A DNA stretch of 37,379 nt from Salinisphaera hydrothermalis C41B8 (GTDB lineage Bacteria > Pseudomonadota > Gammaproteobacteria > Nevskiales > Salinisphaeraceae). Numbering within the stretch: position 1 is the stretch's first letter; each line of letters begins with the position of its first letter. The DNA lies in NCBI RefSeq assembly GCF_000732535.1, contig NZ_APNK01000035.1:1-37379 (forward strand), read 5' to 3'. The notes under the pieces were generated by a model, which made no database searches, was not told the DNA's origin, and worked only from the letters and a program-made list of their open reading frames with translations. Positions 19,390-26,656 of this stretch are shown here, piece by piece. A program made the position numbers and the translations under genes.

Positions 19390-19664
19390 GGTATGCAAGA
19401 TCGATCGAACCCTCGAGTCGTTAGATGCAGAGTAGCGTGTTTGGTTCGTCGGGTTAACCGAGGCCCGTCCGTGCGGCCGATGCAGGAGGGCGCGGCGGAT
19501 ACCCGAACGAGTCGAGCGCCGGGTTTCGTGCGGCAACTCAGCGCCGTTTGGCGCGGCGGCGTGACACAACCGGCGACGCCGCCGACCGACAGGCGTGCAT
19601 AGTTCGCTCGCAGCGCCTACGATAGCCCGCTGACGCCACGCACGCCACGACAAGAGCGGCCTTC

Positions 19665-20747
19665 ATGAACGTGTTTCGCGCCTGGTTCGCCCGGCAGTTC
19701 TCGGACCCCCAGTTGGTCTCGCTCATCCTGATGCTCATCGGCGGGCTGGTGTTGGTGCTGTTCGTCGGGCAGCTCGTCGCACCCGTCCTCGCGGCGCTTG
19801 TGCTGGCCTATCTGCTGGATACGCCGGTTCTGTGGCTGACTCGCGTGCATGTCCCGCGAACGCTCGGCGCGGCGTTGGTCTCCGTGGCGCTGCTATTGGG
19901 CGTAGTGTGGGTGAGTTTCGCGCTCATGCCGTTGCTGACCCGCCAGGCGGGCCAGATCCTGCAGGAGCTACCCGATCTCGTGCACAGTGTGCAGCAATGG
20001 ATCACCGGCCTGCCGGCGCGGTATCCCTCGCTAATCACCCCGGAACAGATGGACGCATTGGTCGGCAGCATGTCGATCGACGTCGGCTCGCTGCGCAAGG
20101 CAGTGCTCAGTCGTTCGTTGATGGTGGGTGCCAGCCTGTTCTATCTCGCGGTCTATCTGGTGCTGGTCCCGCTCATGGTGTTCTTCATGCTGCGCGACAA
20201 AAAGCAGTTGCTGGCTTGGTTCGCGCGGTTCGTGCCACGTAACGGCGCGCTGCTGCGCCAGGTGTGGAGTGACGTCAACGTTCAGCTCGGCAACTATGTG
20301 CGCGGCAAGGCCCTGGAAATCGTCATCGTCTGGATCGCCGCCTACATCGTGTTCTGGTCGCTGGGGCTCGACTACGCGATGCTGTTGTCGGTACTGGTGG
20401 GGTTTTCGGTGCTTGTGCCCTATGTCGGCGCGTTCGGCATGACGGTGCCGGTGATGCTGGTGGCCTACGCCCAATGGGGCATGCATCCGCAGACGGTGTG
20501 GGTGTTGATTGCCTATACCATCCTGCAGATGCTGGATGGCAACCTGCTGGTACCGATTCTGTTCTCCGAGGCGGTCAACCTGCATCCGGTTGCGATTATC
20601 ACCGCGGTTCTGTTCTTTGGCGGTATCTGGGGATTCTGGGGCGTATTCTTCGCAATTCCCCTGGCTACGGTGGTCCATTCGGTGCTCAAGGCATGGCCGC
20701 GGAGTAGTCATGCGTCCGACATCGGGCCAAGCGAATCCGGCAAATAA
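19665..20747 (+). CDS. perM: AI-2E/PerM-family transporter
   Basis: A 360-residue polytopic inner-membrane protein of the AI-2E transporter superfamily. About eight hydrophobic segments are visible: three near the N-terminus (residues 16-90), then a soluble stretch (95-150), then the typical LVPLMVFFMLRDK and VGFSVLVPYVGAF segments and C-terminal helices ending at about 345. E. coli PerM also sits beside bepA. The transported substrate of PerM itself is not established. It is convergent with the PhoH-family gene. Confidence 0.88.
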   Translation: MNVFRAWFARQFSDPQLVSLILMLIGGLVLVLFVGQLVAPVLAALVLAYLLDTPVLWLTRVHVPRTLGAALVSVALLLGVVWVSFALMPLLTRQAGQILQELPDLVHSVQQWITGLPARYPSLITPEQMDALVGSMSIDVGSLRKAVLSRSLMVGASLFYLAVYLVLVPLMVFFMLRDKKQLLAWFARFVPRNGALLRQVWSDVNVQLGNYVRGKALEIVIVWIAAYIVFWSLGLDYAMLLSVLVGFSVLVPYVGAFGMTVPVMLVAYAQWGMHPQTVWVLIAYTILQMLDGNLLVPILFSEAVNLHPVAIITAVLFFGGIWGFWGVFFAIPLATVVHSVLKAWPRSSHASDIGPSESGK

Positions 20748-20907
20748 CGCGGCGATTGACGCTTCGGAATAGCGTTCGGGTAGTCGTCCGCCCGCGCTGC
20801 CGCTCGAACAAGAGTGGGCCGCCGGCGTCGGCCGCGAACCAGGTTATCGCGAGCATGCCGTCGTCCTAAGGGACCTTGTGCGCGTACAGGCCCGGCCGTG
20901 GATCGGG

Positions 20908-20939
20908 CCAGGCTCGCAGCGCTCGGTGCGAGCGCCTGG
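20908..20939. terminator. Hairpin between convergent perM and phoH genes
   Basis: Arms CCAGGCTCGC (20908-20917) and GCGAG..CCTGG (20928-20939) pair over 10 bp with a 2-base bulge and a 10-base loop. A second GGCCCG/CGGGCC hairpin lies just before it at 20889-20909. There is no T-tract; the convergent position supports a bidirectional terminator. Confidence 0.4.
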
Positions 20940-20968
20940 CGGCGATTGTACCGAGGCTCAGCCGGCGC

Positions 20969-22387
20969 CTACAGGCAATCCGACGCATAGTGCGCCAATC
21001 GCGAGCGTTCACCCTGGGCGAGTGTCACATGGCCGGCATGGCGCCAGTTACGGAAACTGTCGACGACGCGTGTGAGCCCGGAGCTGGTTTCGGTCAGATA
21101 GGGCGTATCGATCTGGGCGAGATTGCCGAGGCAAACGAACTTGGTCCCCGGGCCGGCGCGGGTGATCAGCGTCTTCATCTGTTTCGGCGTCAGGTTCTGT
21201 GCTTCGTCGAGGATGACGAACCGCTCGAGGAACGTACGCCCGCGCATGAAGTTCACCGAGCGGATCTTGATGCGGTTGGACAGCAGCTCGTTGGTGGCCG
21301 CGCGTTCCCACTCGGAGGCCGTGCCGCTATTGCCGGTCAGCACTTCGAGGTTATCCATGAGCGCGCCCATCCAGGGCGTCATCTTCTCTTCCTCGGTGCC
21401 CGGCAGAAAGCCGATGTCGTCGCCGACGGGTACGGTGACGCGGGTCATGATGATTTCGCGATAGCGCGATTCGTCGAGTGTCTGCGCCAGCGCCGCCGCG
21501 AGCGTCAGCAGCGTCTTGCCGGTGCCGGCCGCCCCCAGCAGGGTGACGATGTCGATCTCCGGATCCATCAACAGGTTGAGCGCGAAGTTCTGCTCGCGGT
21601 TGCGTGCATGCACGCCCCAGACATGGCGCTTGCCCTCGCGGAAATCGTCGGCCATCTCGAGCAGCGCCGTATCACCCTCGATATCCCGGGTGATCAGCTC
21701 GACATCGTTCGGCCGGCTGAAATGCAGCAACTCGTTGACGTGCCAGTCGGCGACATCCTCGCCGCTGACCTTGTAAAAGGTCTGGCCCATGTCCTGCCAG
21801 GATTCCATGTCGTCGGCATGGCGCTCCCAGAAATCGTTGGGCAGCGTGGCATGCCCGGTATAGAGCAGGTCGAGATCTTCGAGGACCTTGTCGTTGAAAT
21901 AATCCTCGGCCTCAATGCCGATCACGGACGCCTTGATCCGCAGGTTGATGTCCTTGGACACCACGACGATTTCTGACTGGCCGAACACTCGGCGCAGCGC
22001 CAGGGCGCTCAACAGGATCGAGTTGTCGGCCTTGCTGCCCGGCAGCATGGTCGGGAGCTCGCCTTCGGGCGGCCGGGTTTCGAAGAACAGGCGGCCGCTA
22101 GCTTCCGGCGCGTCGCGACCGTTGCCACGGTTGCCCGCGGAGGCGGCCCGCTGGTCGAGACTGATCCCGCGCTCGATGTCCTCGTGGGTCTGCCCGGCGA
22201 TCAGTTCGTCAAGAAAACGGCTGACCTGACGGACGTTGCGGGCGACTTCCGACACCCCCTTCTTTCCGCCGTCGAGCTCTTCGAGTACGACCATCGGGAT
22301 GAATACATCGTGTTCCTGAAATCGGAACAGCGCGGTGGGGTCGTGCATGAGCACGTTGGTATCCAGAACGAAAACCCGTCGGGCCAT
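20969..22387 (-). CDS. PIN-PhoH (PhoH2-type) ATPase/ribonuclease
   Basis: A 472-residue two-domain protein. An N-terminal PIN nuclease domain (about 1-150) carries the acidic residue D9 in FVLDTNVLMHD and others at about E37, D121 and D146. The C-terminal PhoH ATPase domain has Walker A GAAGTGKT (285-292) and Walker B FVILDEAQN (about 392-400). Related PhoH2 proteins unwind and cleave RNA. The gene is also called ylaK in Bacillus. A spacer of about residues 70-115 between the two PIN halves is Gly/Arg-rich and variable. It precedes bcp by 40 bases in transcription terms (bcp is upstream). Confidence 0.9.
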   Translation of the reverse strand: MARRVFVLDTNVLMHDPTALFRFQEHDVFIPMVVLEELDGGKKGVSEVARNVRQVSRFLDELIAGQTHEDIERGISLDQRAASAGNRGNGRDAPEASGRLFFETRPPEGELPTMLPGSKADNSILLSALALRRVFGQSEIVVVSKDINLRIKASVIGIEAEDYFNDKVLEDLDLLYTGHATLPNDFWERHADDMESWQDMGQTFYKVSGEDVADWHVNELLHFSRPNDVELITRDIEGDTALLEMADDFREGKRHVWGVHARNREQNFALNLLMDPEIDIVTLLGAAGTGKTLLTLAAALAQTLDESRYREIIMTRVTVPVGDDIGFLPGTEEEKMTPWMGALMDNLEVLTGNSGTASEWERAATNELLSNRIKIRSVNFMRGRTFLERFVILDEAQNLTPKQMKTLITRAGPGTKFVCLGNLAQIDTPYLTETSSGLTRVVDSFRNWRHAGHVTLAQGERSRLAHYASDCL

Positions 22388-22427
22388 TGGAGATCGCTAC
22401 CGCATGGTGGTGGAAGGCGACAGGGGG

Positions 22428-22898
22428 CTAGTCGAGCGCGCGCACCGCGGCCAGCACCTCGTCGGCATGATCGGCGACCTTGACGCCTCGCCAGACGTGT
22501 CGAACGACGCCATTGCCGTCGATCACGAACGTGCTGCGCTCGATGCCGATATGCGTTCGACCGTACATGTTCTTTTCCTTGAGCACACCATAAGCGTTGC
22601 AGAGGCTTTCATCGGCGTCGCTGATCAGGTCGAACGGGAACTCGTACTTGCTGCGGAAGTTGTCATGCTTGCGCAGCGAATCGCGCGATACGCCGACGAT
22701 CTCCGCGCCAGCGGCCCGAAACTGATCGTACAGATCGCGAAACGCTTCGCCTTCCTGCGTGCAGCCGGGGGTGTTGTCGCGCGGGTAGAAATACAACACC
22801 AGGGTCTGGCCGGCGAAATCCGCGAGGCTCAGCGTCTTGTCTCCGGTCGCCGGGGCGTTGAAATCCGGGGCTTTGTCTTCGGGGCTGATGGTGCTCAT
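22428..22898 (-). CDS. bcp: Thioredoxin-dependent peroxiredoxin Bcp
   Basis: A 156-residue PrxQ/Bcp-type thiol peroxidase reducing H2O2 and organic hydroperoxides. The peroxidatic cysteine is C46 in YPRDNTPGCTQEG. The usual resolving cysteine five residues later is replaced by glutamate (E51). The only other cysteine I see is C100 (DESLCNAYG), not a standard resolving position, so the enzyme may work in a 1-Cys manner or use an external thiol (inference). The bcp-gcvR pair is as in E. coli. Confidence 0.95.
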   Translation of the reverse strand: MSTISPEDKAPDFNAPATGDKTLSLADFAGQTLVLYFYPRDNTPGCTQEGEAFRDLYDQFRAAGAEIVGVSRDSLRKHDNFRSKYEFPFDLISDADESLCNAYGVLKEKNMYGRTHIGIERSTFVIDGNGVVRHVWRGVKVADHADEVLAAVRALD

Positions 22899-23063
22899 GA
22901 AGTCATTCCGTGCTGATGGGTGGCCGCGGCCATTATGGGCCGCACGCGCCGGGCTTGGTCCGGCGATAGTGCCGCGTTTGCTCGGAGGCGAAAATATCGT
23001 CCATGCATGTTGTTGGGTCCGCAGGGCCCGGAGTCGTCGCGACGGTTGCGCGCAAGACCCGGA

Positions 23064-23603
23064 TCAGGTTTTGATCGGGTCCAGCAGACCGTCGGCGTGC
23101 AGGTCGTCACAGACGTCCATGAACGCATCGCGCAGCGTCTGCGGGTGCTGGTTGACCGGAACATGCAGCGACAGATGAACGGTGCACATGTCGGCGCCGG
23201 TCATGCCGGATTGATACGCCTGTACGCTGGCTTCCTGCACGGAGACATCCTGCTCCGTGAAAAAGCTCATCAATTCCGCCAATAGACGCGGCTGCTGGGG
23301 TGCGACCACTTCGGCGGCGTACGGTCGAAAGTCACGGGCCGGCTCGGCCGGCTCAGTATGTTCGAACTGGATTGCCAGCCCCAGATGATCGGCGAGGCCG
23401 GGTAGCGCGCTTTCCATCTTGCCCATGGCGCTCCAGTTGCCCGCCAGCAGCAGCGCTGCGGAGAAATGGTCGCCAAGCGGCGTGATGCGGCATTCCAGAA
23501 TCTCGCAGCCGCGGCGGCCGATGGCCCGAATGAGATCGTGCGCCAGCTTGTCCCGGCTGGCGCCTAGGGCGACGAGCGACAGATATTTCTTGATTTCGGG
23601 CAT
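23064..23603 (-). CDS. gcvR: Glycine cleavage system transcriptional repressor GcvR
   Basis: A 179-residue protein with two tandem ACT domains (about residues 7-85 and 95-170). In E. coli it binds GcvA and prevents activation of the gcv operon unless glycine is present. Start MPEIKKYLSLVALG at 23603; an in-frame opening further upstream crosses into the dapA promoter and is not used. Divergent from dapA with a 97-bp gap, same layout as E. coli. The partner GcvA and the gcv genes are not in this window. Confidence 0.9.
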   Translation of the reverse strand: MPEIKKYLSLVALGASRDKLAHDLIRAIGRRGCEILECRITPLGDHFSAALLLAGNWSAMGKMESALPGLADHLGLAIQFEHTEPAEPARDFRPYAAEVVAPQQPRLLAELMSFFTEQDVSVQEASVQAYQSGMTGADMCTVHLSLHVPVNQHPQTLRDAFMDVCDDLHADGLLDPIKT

Positions 23604-23658
23604 GCGGGTCTCGTATCGCGAATCGGGACATTCAAAAGCCGGGTATGTTAGCACCAAC

Positions 23659-23680
23659 AAGCCGGTTACAATTCCGGCTT
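23659..23680. promoter_or_regulatory. Inverted repeat over the dapA -10 region
   Basis: A perfect 7-bp inverted repeat (AAGCCGG, 23659-23665; CCGGCTT, 23674-23680) has an 8-base centre that contains TACAAT (23667-23672), a near-consensus -10 hexamer. No good -35 is seen 17 bp upstream (TATGTT). It may be a regulated dapA promoter with an operator-like palindrome, or the palindrome may be chance. The ribosome site AGGAG (23691-23695) follows. Confidence 0.4.
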
Positions 23681-23700
23681 CCCACGCGTGAGGAGACATT

Positions 23701-24597
23701 GTGGCTATGGATATGCAAGCGCTCGGCGGGAGCATGGTGGCGATCGTGACGCCGATGCATGCCGATGGCAGCGTCGACTGGGAATCGCTCGAACGGCTCA
23801 TCAACTGGCATATCGAGCAGGGCACCCACGGCATCGTATCGGTCGGGACGACCGGTGAATCGGCAACGCTCGGATTTCGCGAGCACGATGAGGTCATCGA
23901 ACGCACGGTCGAGATCGTCGACAAGCGCATCCCGGTGATCGCGGGTACCGGCGGCAACGCGACCGACGAGGCCATCCGTTTGACGCGTCATGCGAAACGC
24001 GTCGGCGCCGATGCTTCGCTGCTTGTGTGCCCGTACTACAACAAGCCGAGCCAGGAAGGTCTGTATCGGCATTTCCATGCCATCGCAATGGCCGTGGATA
24101 TTCCGCAGATTCTGTATAACGTGCCGAGTCGTACCGGCGTCGACATGCTTCCGGAGACGGTGGCGCGCCTGTCCGCGATCGACAACATCGTGGCGCTCAA
24201 GGAAGCGAAGGGCTCGATCGAGCGCATTCACGAGCTGATCGAGTATGTCGGCGACGACATGCACATCTACTCCGGCGACGACGGCACGGCGATGGAATCG
24301 ATGCTGGTCGGCGGCAAGGGCAACATATCGGTCGTGGCCAACGTGGTTCCGAACCTGATGAGCCGGATGTGCACGGCGGCGATCGCCGGCCAGCGTGAGG
24401 AAGCCGAGCGCCTCGATGCCGAAATGGCACCGCTGCACTCGGCGCTGTTCTTCGAAGCCAACCCGATCCCGGTGAAGTGGGCGCTCCAGGAAATGGGTTG
24501 GATCGAGCCGGGTATCCGTCTGCCGCTGACGCCGCTCGCCGAGCATTTCCAGGACAGCGTCCGGGATGCCCTGAAACAAGTCGTCGGCGAATACTAA
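23701..24597 (+). CDS. dapA: 4-hydroxy-tetrahydrodipicolinate synthase
   Basis: A 298-residue TIM-barrel aldolase that condenses pyruvate with aspartate semialdehyde in lysine and diaminopimelate synthesis. The Schiff-base lysine is K167 in VALKEAKG; Y139 and R144 lie in YNVPSRTG, and TTGES (50-54) is at the active site. GTG 23701 is favoured because AGGAG ends 5 bases upstream; ATG 23707 is the alternative and removes two residues. In E. coli dapA is followed by bamC; here the yjbEFGH-type cluster lies between dapA and a BamC-tail-like lipoprotein gene. Confidence 0.97.
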   Translation: MAMDMQALGGSMVAIVTPMHADGSVDWESLERLINWHIEQGTHGIVSVGTTGESATLGFREHDEVIERTVEIVDKRIPVIAGTGGNATDEAIRLTRHAKRVGADASLLVCPYYNKPSQEGLYRHFHAIAMAVDIPQILYNVPSRTGVDMLPETVARLSAIDNIVALKEAKGSIERIHELIEYVGDDMHIYSGDDGTAMESMLVGGKGNISVVANVVPNLMSRMCTAAIAGQREEAERLDAEMAPLHSALFFEANPIPVKWALQEMGWIEPGIRLPLTPLAEHFQDSVRDALKQVVGEY

Positions 24598-24639
24598 ATC
24601 AGTTGCACAAGCCTGCGGGATATATGGTAAAAATACGCA

Positions 24640-24662
24640 CGGAAGATCGAGTTGATCTTCCG
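24640..24662 (+). terminator. Hairpin after dapA
   Basis: A perfect 9-bp stem (24640-24648 with 24654-24662) encloses a 5-base loop, 43 bases after the dapA stop. There is no T-tract, so termination here is uncertain. Confidence 0.4.
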
Positions 24663-24698
24663 CTACGGCCTGTGTCTGGGGGTTTAGGGGACCGACTC

Positions 24699-24727
24699 TT
24701 GCAGTGTTGACCACTAAGTCGTAGTAT
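24699..24727 (+). promoter_or_regulatory. Candidate promoter of the yjbEFGH-like cluster
   Basis: TTGCAG (24699-24704) and TAGTAT (24722-24727) are separated by exactly 17 bp. This leaves a leader of about 45 bases with a small GTAGT/ACTAC hairpin before the GGGAG ribosome site. It matches a moderate sigma70 promoter and suggests the cluster is transcribed separately from dapA. Confidence 0.45.
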
Positions 24728-24778
24728 TGAAAACGGTTTATCCAGAGTAGTCTCCGCTACTACACGGGAGTAGATGAC

Positions 24779-25087
24779 ATGAAAAAGTTTTTGGCTGGTA
24801 TCAGCATCGCAATGCTTGCCGCTTCGCCTCTCGCGTTCGCGCAGAACGGCGCTAGCGGGGACGGTCAGTTGCAGTCCGGCGGCGCTGCCGGCGCGGATCA
24901 CTCGCAGGAACTGGCCTATGGTGCCATGGCTGCGGCGGGTGCCGCCGCTGCGATCGGCGCTTCCCTGGCCGTCGCCTCGGGTGGCAACAACAAGAACGTG
25001 AACATCGGCGGTACCGGCGGTACCGGCACCGGTGGTACGGGTACGGGCGGCACCGGTGGTACCGGCGCTGGCGGTACCGGCAGCTAA
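24779..25087 (+). CDS. yjbE: YjbE/GfcA-like exported Gly/Thr-rich protein
   Basis: A 102-residue exported protein. The signal peptide MKKFLAGISIAMLAASPLAFA ends at about residue 21; an Ala/Gly-rich hydrophobic segment (about 46-66) and a tail built of GGTG/GTGG repeats (about 76-102) follow. E. coli YjbE and GfcA (YmcD) have the same plan: signal, Ala-rich helix and Thr-rich tail, first in an exopolysaccharide or group 4 capsule cluster. Sequence similarity is low-complexity, so the call rests on plan and position. GGGAG 8 bases upstream sets the start. A strong terminator follows 46 bases after the stop. Confidence 0.7.
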   Translation: MKKFLAGISIAMLAASPLAFAQNGASGDGQLQSGGAAGADHSQELAYGAMAAAGAAAAIGASLAVASGGNNKNVNIGGTGGTGTGGTGTGGTGGTGAGGTGS

Positions 25088-25132
25088 GCCTGTCGCGACA
25101 TTGCTGGTGTTTTCACGAACTCCAGCGCCAAG

Positions 25133-25163
25133 AATGGGCCGCTCTCGGGCGGCCCATTTTTTT
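25133..25163 (+). terminator. Intrinsic terminator overlapping the yjbF-like start codon
   Basis: A perfect 10-bp stem (25133-25142 with 25149-25158, arms AATGGGCCGC and its complement) has a 6-base loop and seven T (25157-25163). It is a textbook Rho-independent terminator for the first gene. The ATG of the next gene (25134-25136) lies within the 5' arm. Confidence 0.85.
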
Positions 25164-25805
25164 GGCCTGTTGTTAGGCGTCGGTGTCCTGGCGCTCAGCG
25201 GTTGCAGCTCTTCGGGGAACCCATTGCTGGCGACGTTGGGTAGCTTTGTCCCGGGTCAGCATGGCGACCTATCCGGTCGTGCCAAAAAAATTCCCTATGC
25301 CTCGATCGAGCTCACCTACGGGCGCGGGGGCGGTTTGCTCGTGCTTTCGGAAGAAAAGGACGGTTTAACGTTCTGGCAGACCGCGCGCGACGAAGTGGTC
25401 GTGCTTCGCGACGGATTTCCGCAATCGATCTCCGGGATTACACCGCGGCTGGAAATGAGCAATGCGACCAACGCACAAGGCGATGCGGTCGCGCTAGCGT
25501 CTCTGGGCGATCACGAGCAGTTTGTGGTCGAACGTGCCTGGGTCGACAAAAAGGGCCGGCACCACGCGGGAAGGGCACAAGCGGATTGGTCGTGCCAGTC
25601 GCAAACCGTCTCGGTCAAACTGCCATTGACCACGCGTGATCTGCACCGATGTGTGGAAACGTTAGATTGGGCCAAGGGTGGCGATACTCGATCGGTATAC
25701 TGGCGCGATGATCAGGGGCATGTCTGGAAAGCGGACGTGGTCGCTTGGCCGGGGGCGCCGAAGCTCAACTGGCGAGTGGCTCGTCCGTGGTGGCCGCTGG
25801 GCTGA
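25134..25805 (+). CDS. yjbF: YjbF/GfcB-like lipoprotein
   Basis: A 223-residue lipoprotein. Its signal MGRSRAAHFFGLLLGVGVLA is followed by lipobox LSGC with C24 as the lipidated residue. The rest resembles the YjbF/GfcB (YmcC) family: IELTYGRGGG, WQTARDEVVVLRDG, a mid-protein W-C pair and a WKADVVAWPG end. In E. coli these outer-membrane-directed lipoproteins are needed for exopolysaccharide or O-antigen capsule export. The only start that provides the charged n-region is ATG 25134, inside the terminator stem; no good Shine-Dalgarno is seen. Expression therefore needs read-through and melting of the hairpin (inference). Confidence 0.8.
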   Translation: MGRSRAAHFFGLLLGVGVLALSGCSSSGNPLLATLGSFVPGQHGDLSGRAKKIPYASIELTYGRGGGLLVLSEEKDGLTFWQTARDEVVVLRDGFPQSISGITPRLEMSNATNAQGDAVALASLGDHEQFVVERAWVDKKGRHHAGRAQADWSCQSQTVSVKLPLTTRDLHRCVETLDWAKGGDTRSVYWRDDQGHVWKADVVAWPGAPKLNWRVARPWWPLG

Positions 25806-25894
25806 CTTTCACAATCCTAAACCGTCAATTACGGCCGGCGGGTGTGCATCGACGATGATCGATGGCATGACAGGGGAAGGCCGACGAATCGAGA

Positions 25895-26656
25895 ATGGCT
25901 AACATGTGGCGAAAATCATGGGCCGCCGCCATATTGTGCGCAGCGCCTTTTACGGTCTTGCAGGCGCAGCCGGCATCGACCGGGCAGAAAACATCGCTAA
26001 TCGACGCCTGGTTGGCCATGCCGAACGTCGGGCAGGTCGCATGGCCCTATGCTTTCATAACCGCCGATAGCACTGACGAAAGCCAGAAAGCCCGTCGTTC
26101 TGACCTTTTTGATCAATTCGATCAGCTCAAGTGGCGCCTCGGCGAGCGCGGTTACACTAGATTGGTCAAAACGGTTACGCAGTGGAAGTCGGAGCTATCG
26201 AAGACCCGACATTATCGACAGCCCGGTGATTGGTCTCCTGCGTGGTTGTTATCGCATCCGCATGAACGCCCGCCTGTGGCACGTGTCGCCTCGCTAGGCT
26301 ATTGCCATACACCCGATACGGTGCAGGTTTGGGACGAGGCCGGCGTTCATCAAGTAGCGTGGCGGCCCGGATTAAGGCTTTCGGATCTACTTGATGAGGA
26401 TTCCGCGTTGAAAGGGGGGGGCACCGACGAGGTGGCTGTCATATCCCCGCGTGGCCATGTCGACCACTATGGTGTGGCCGCATGGAATTATGCCGATACC
26501 GATCTGCTGCCTGGTACACGCGTCGTAGGCGCGATTGATCTCAAGGGCGCCGTGTTTCCGTGGATGCGCGATGAGATCGCGGGGCTACTAGCCCATACGC
26601 CGTCGGGTGCGGCGTGTCGTAGTTTTCCGTTGAGTCAAGGGGCGAATAATGGTTGA
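25895..26656 (+). CDS. yjbG: YjbG/GfcC-like periplasmic capsule protein
   Basis: A 253-residue exported protein with signal MANMWRKSWAAAILCAAPFTVLQAQ. The GfcC family (periplasmic, tandem beta-grasp folds plus a C-terminal amphipathic helix) is recognised from the order of the cluster and from VQVWDEAGVHQVAWRPGL and the C-terminal LLPGTRVVGAIDLKG...PWMRDEIAGLL. E. coli GfcC (248 residues) acts in O-antigen capsule export, possibly with Wza. The start could be ATG 25895 or 25904. It overlaps the next gene by eight bases. By eye it is more AT-rich than the housekeeping genes around it. Confidence 0.78.
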   Translation: MANMWRKSWAAAILCAAPFTVLQAQPASTGQKTSLIDAWLAMPNVGQVAWPYAFITADSTDESQKARRSDLFDQFDQLKWRLGERGYTRLVKTVTQWKSELSKTRHYRQPGDWSPAWLLSHPHERPPVARVASLGYCHTPDTVQVWDEAGVHQVAWRPGLRLSDLLDEDSALKGGGTDEVAVISPRGHVDHYGVAAWNYADTDLLPGTRVVGAIDLKGAVFPWMRDEIAGLLAHTPSGAACRSFPLSQGANNG

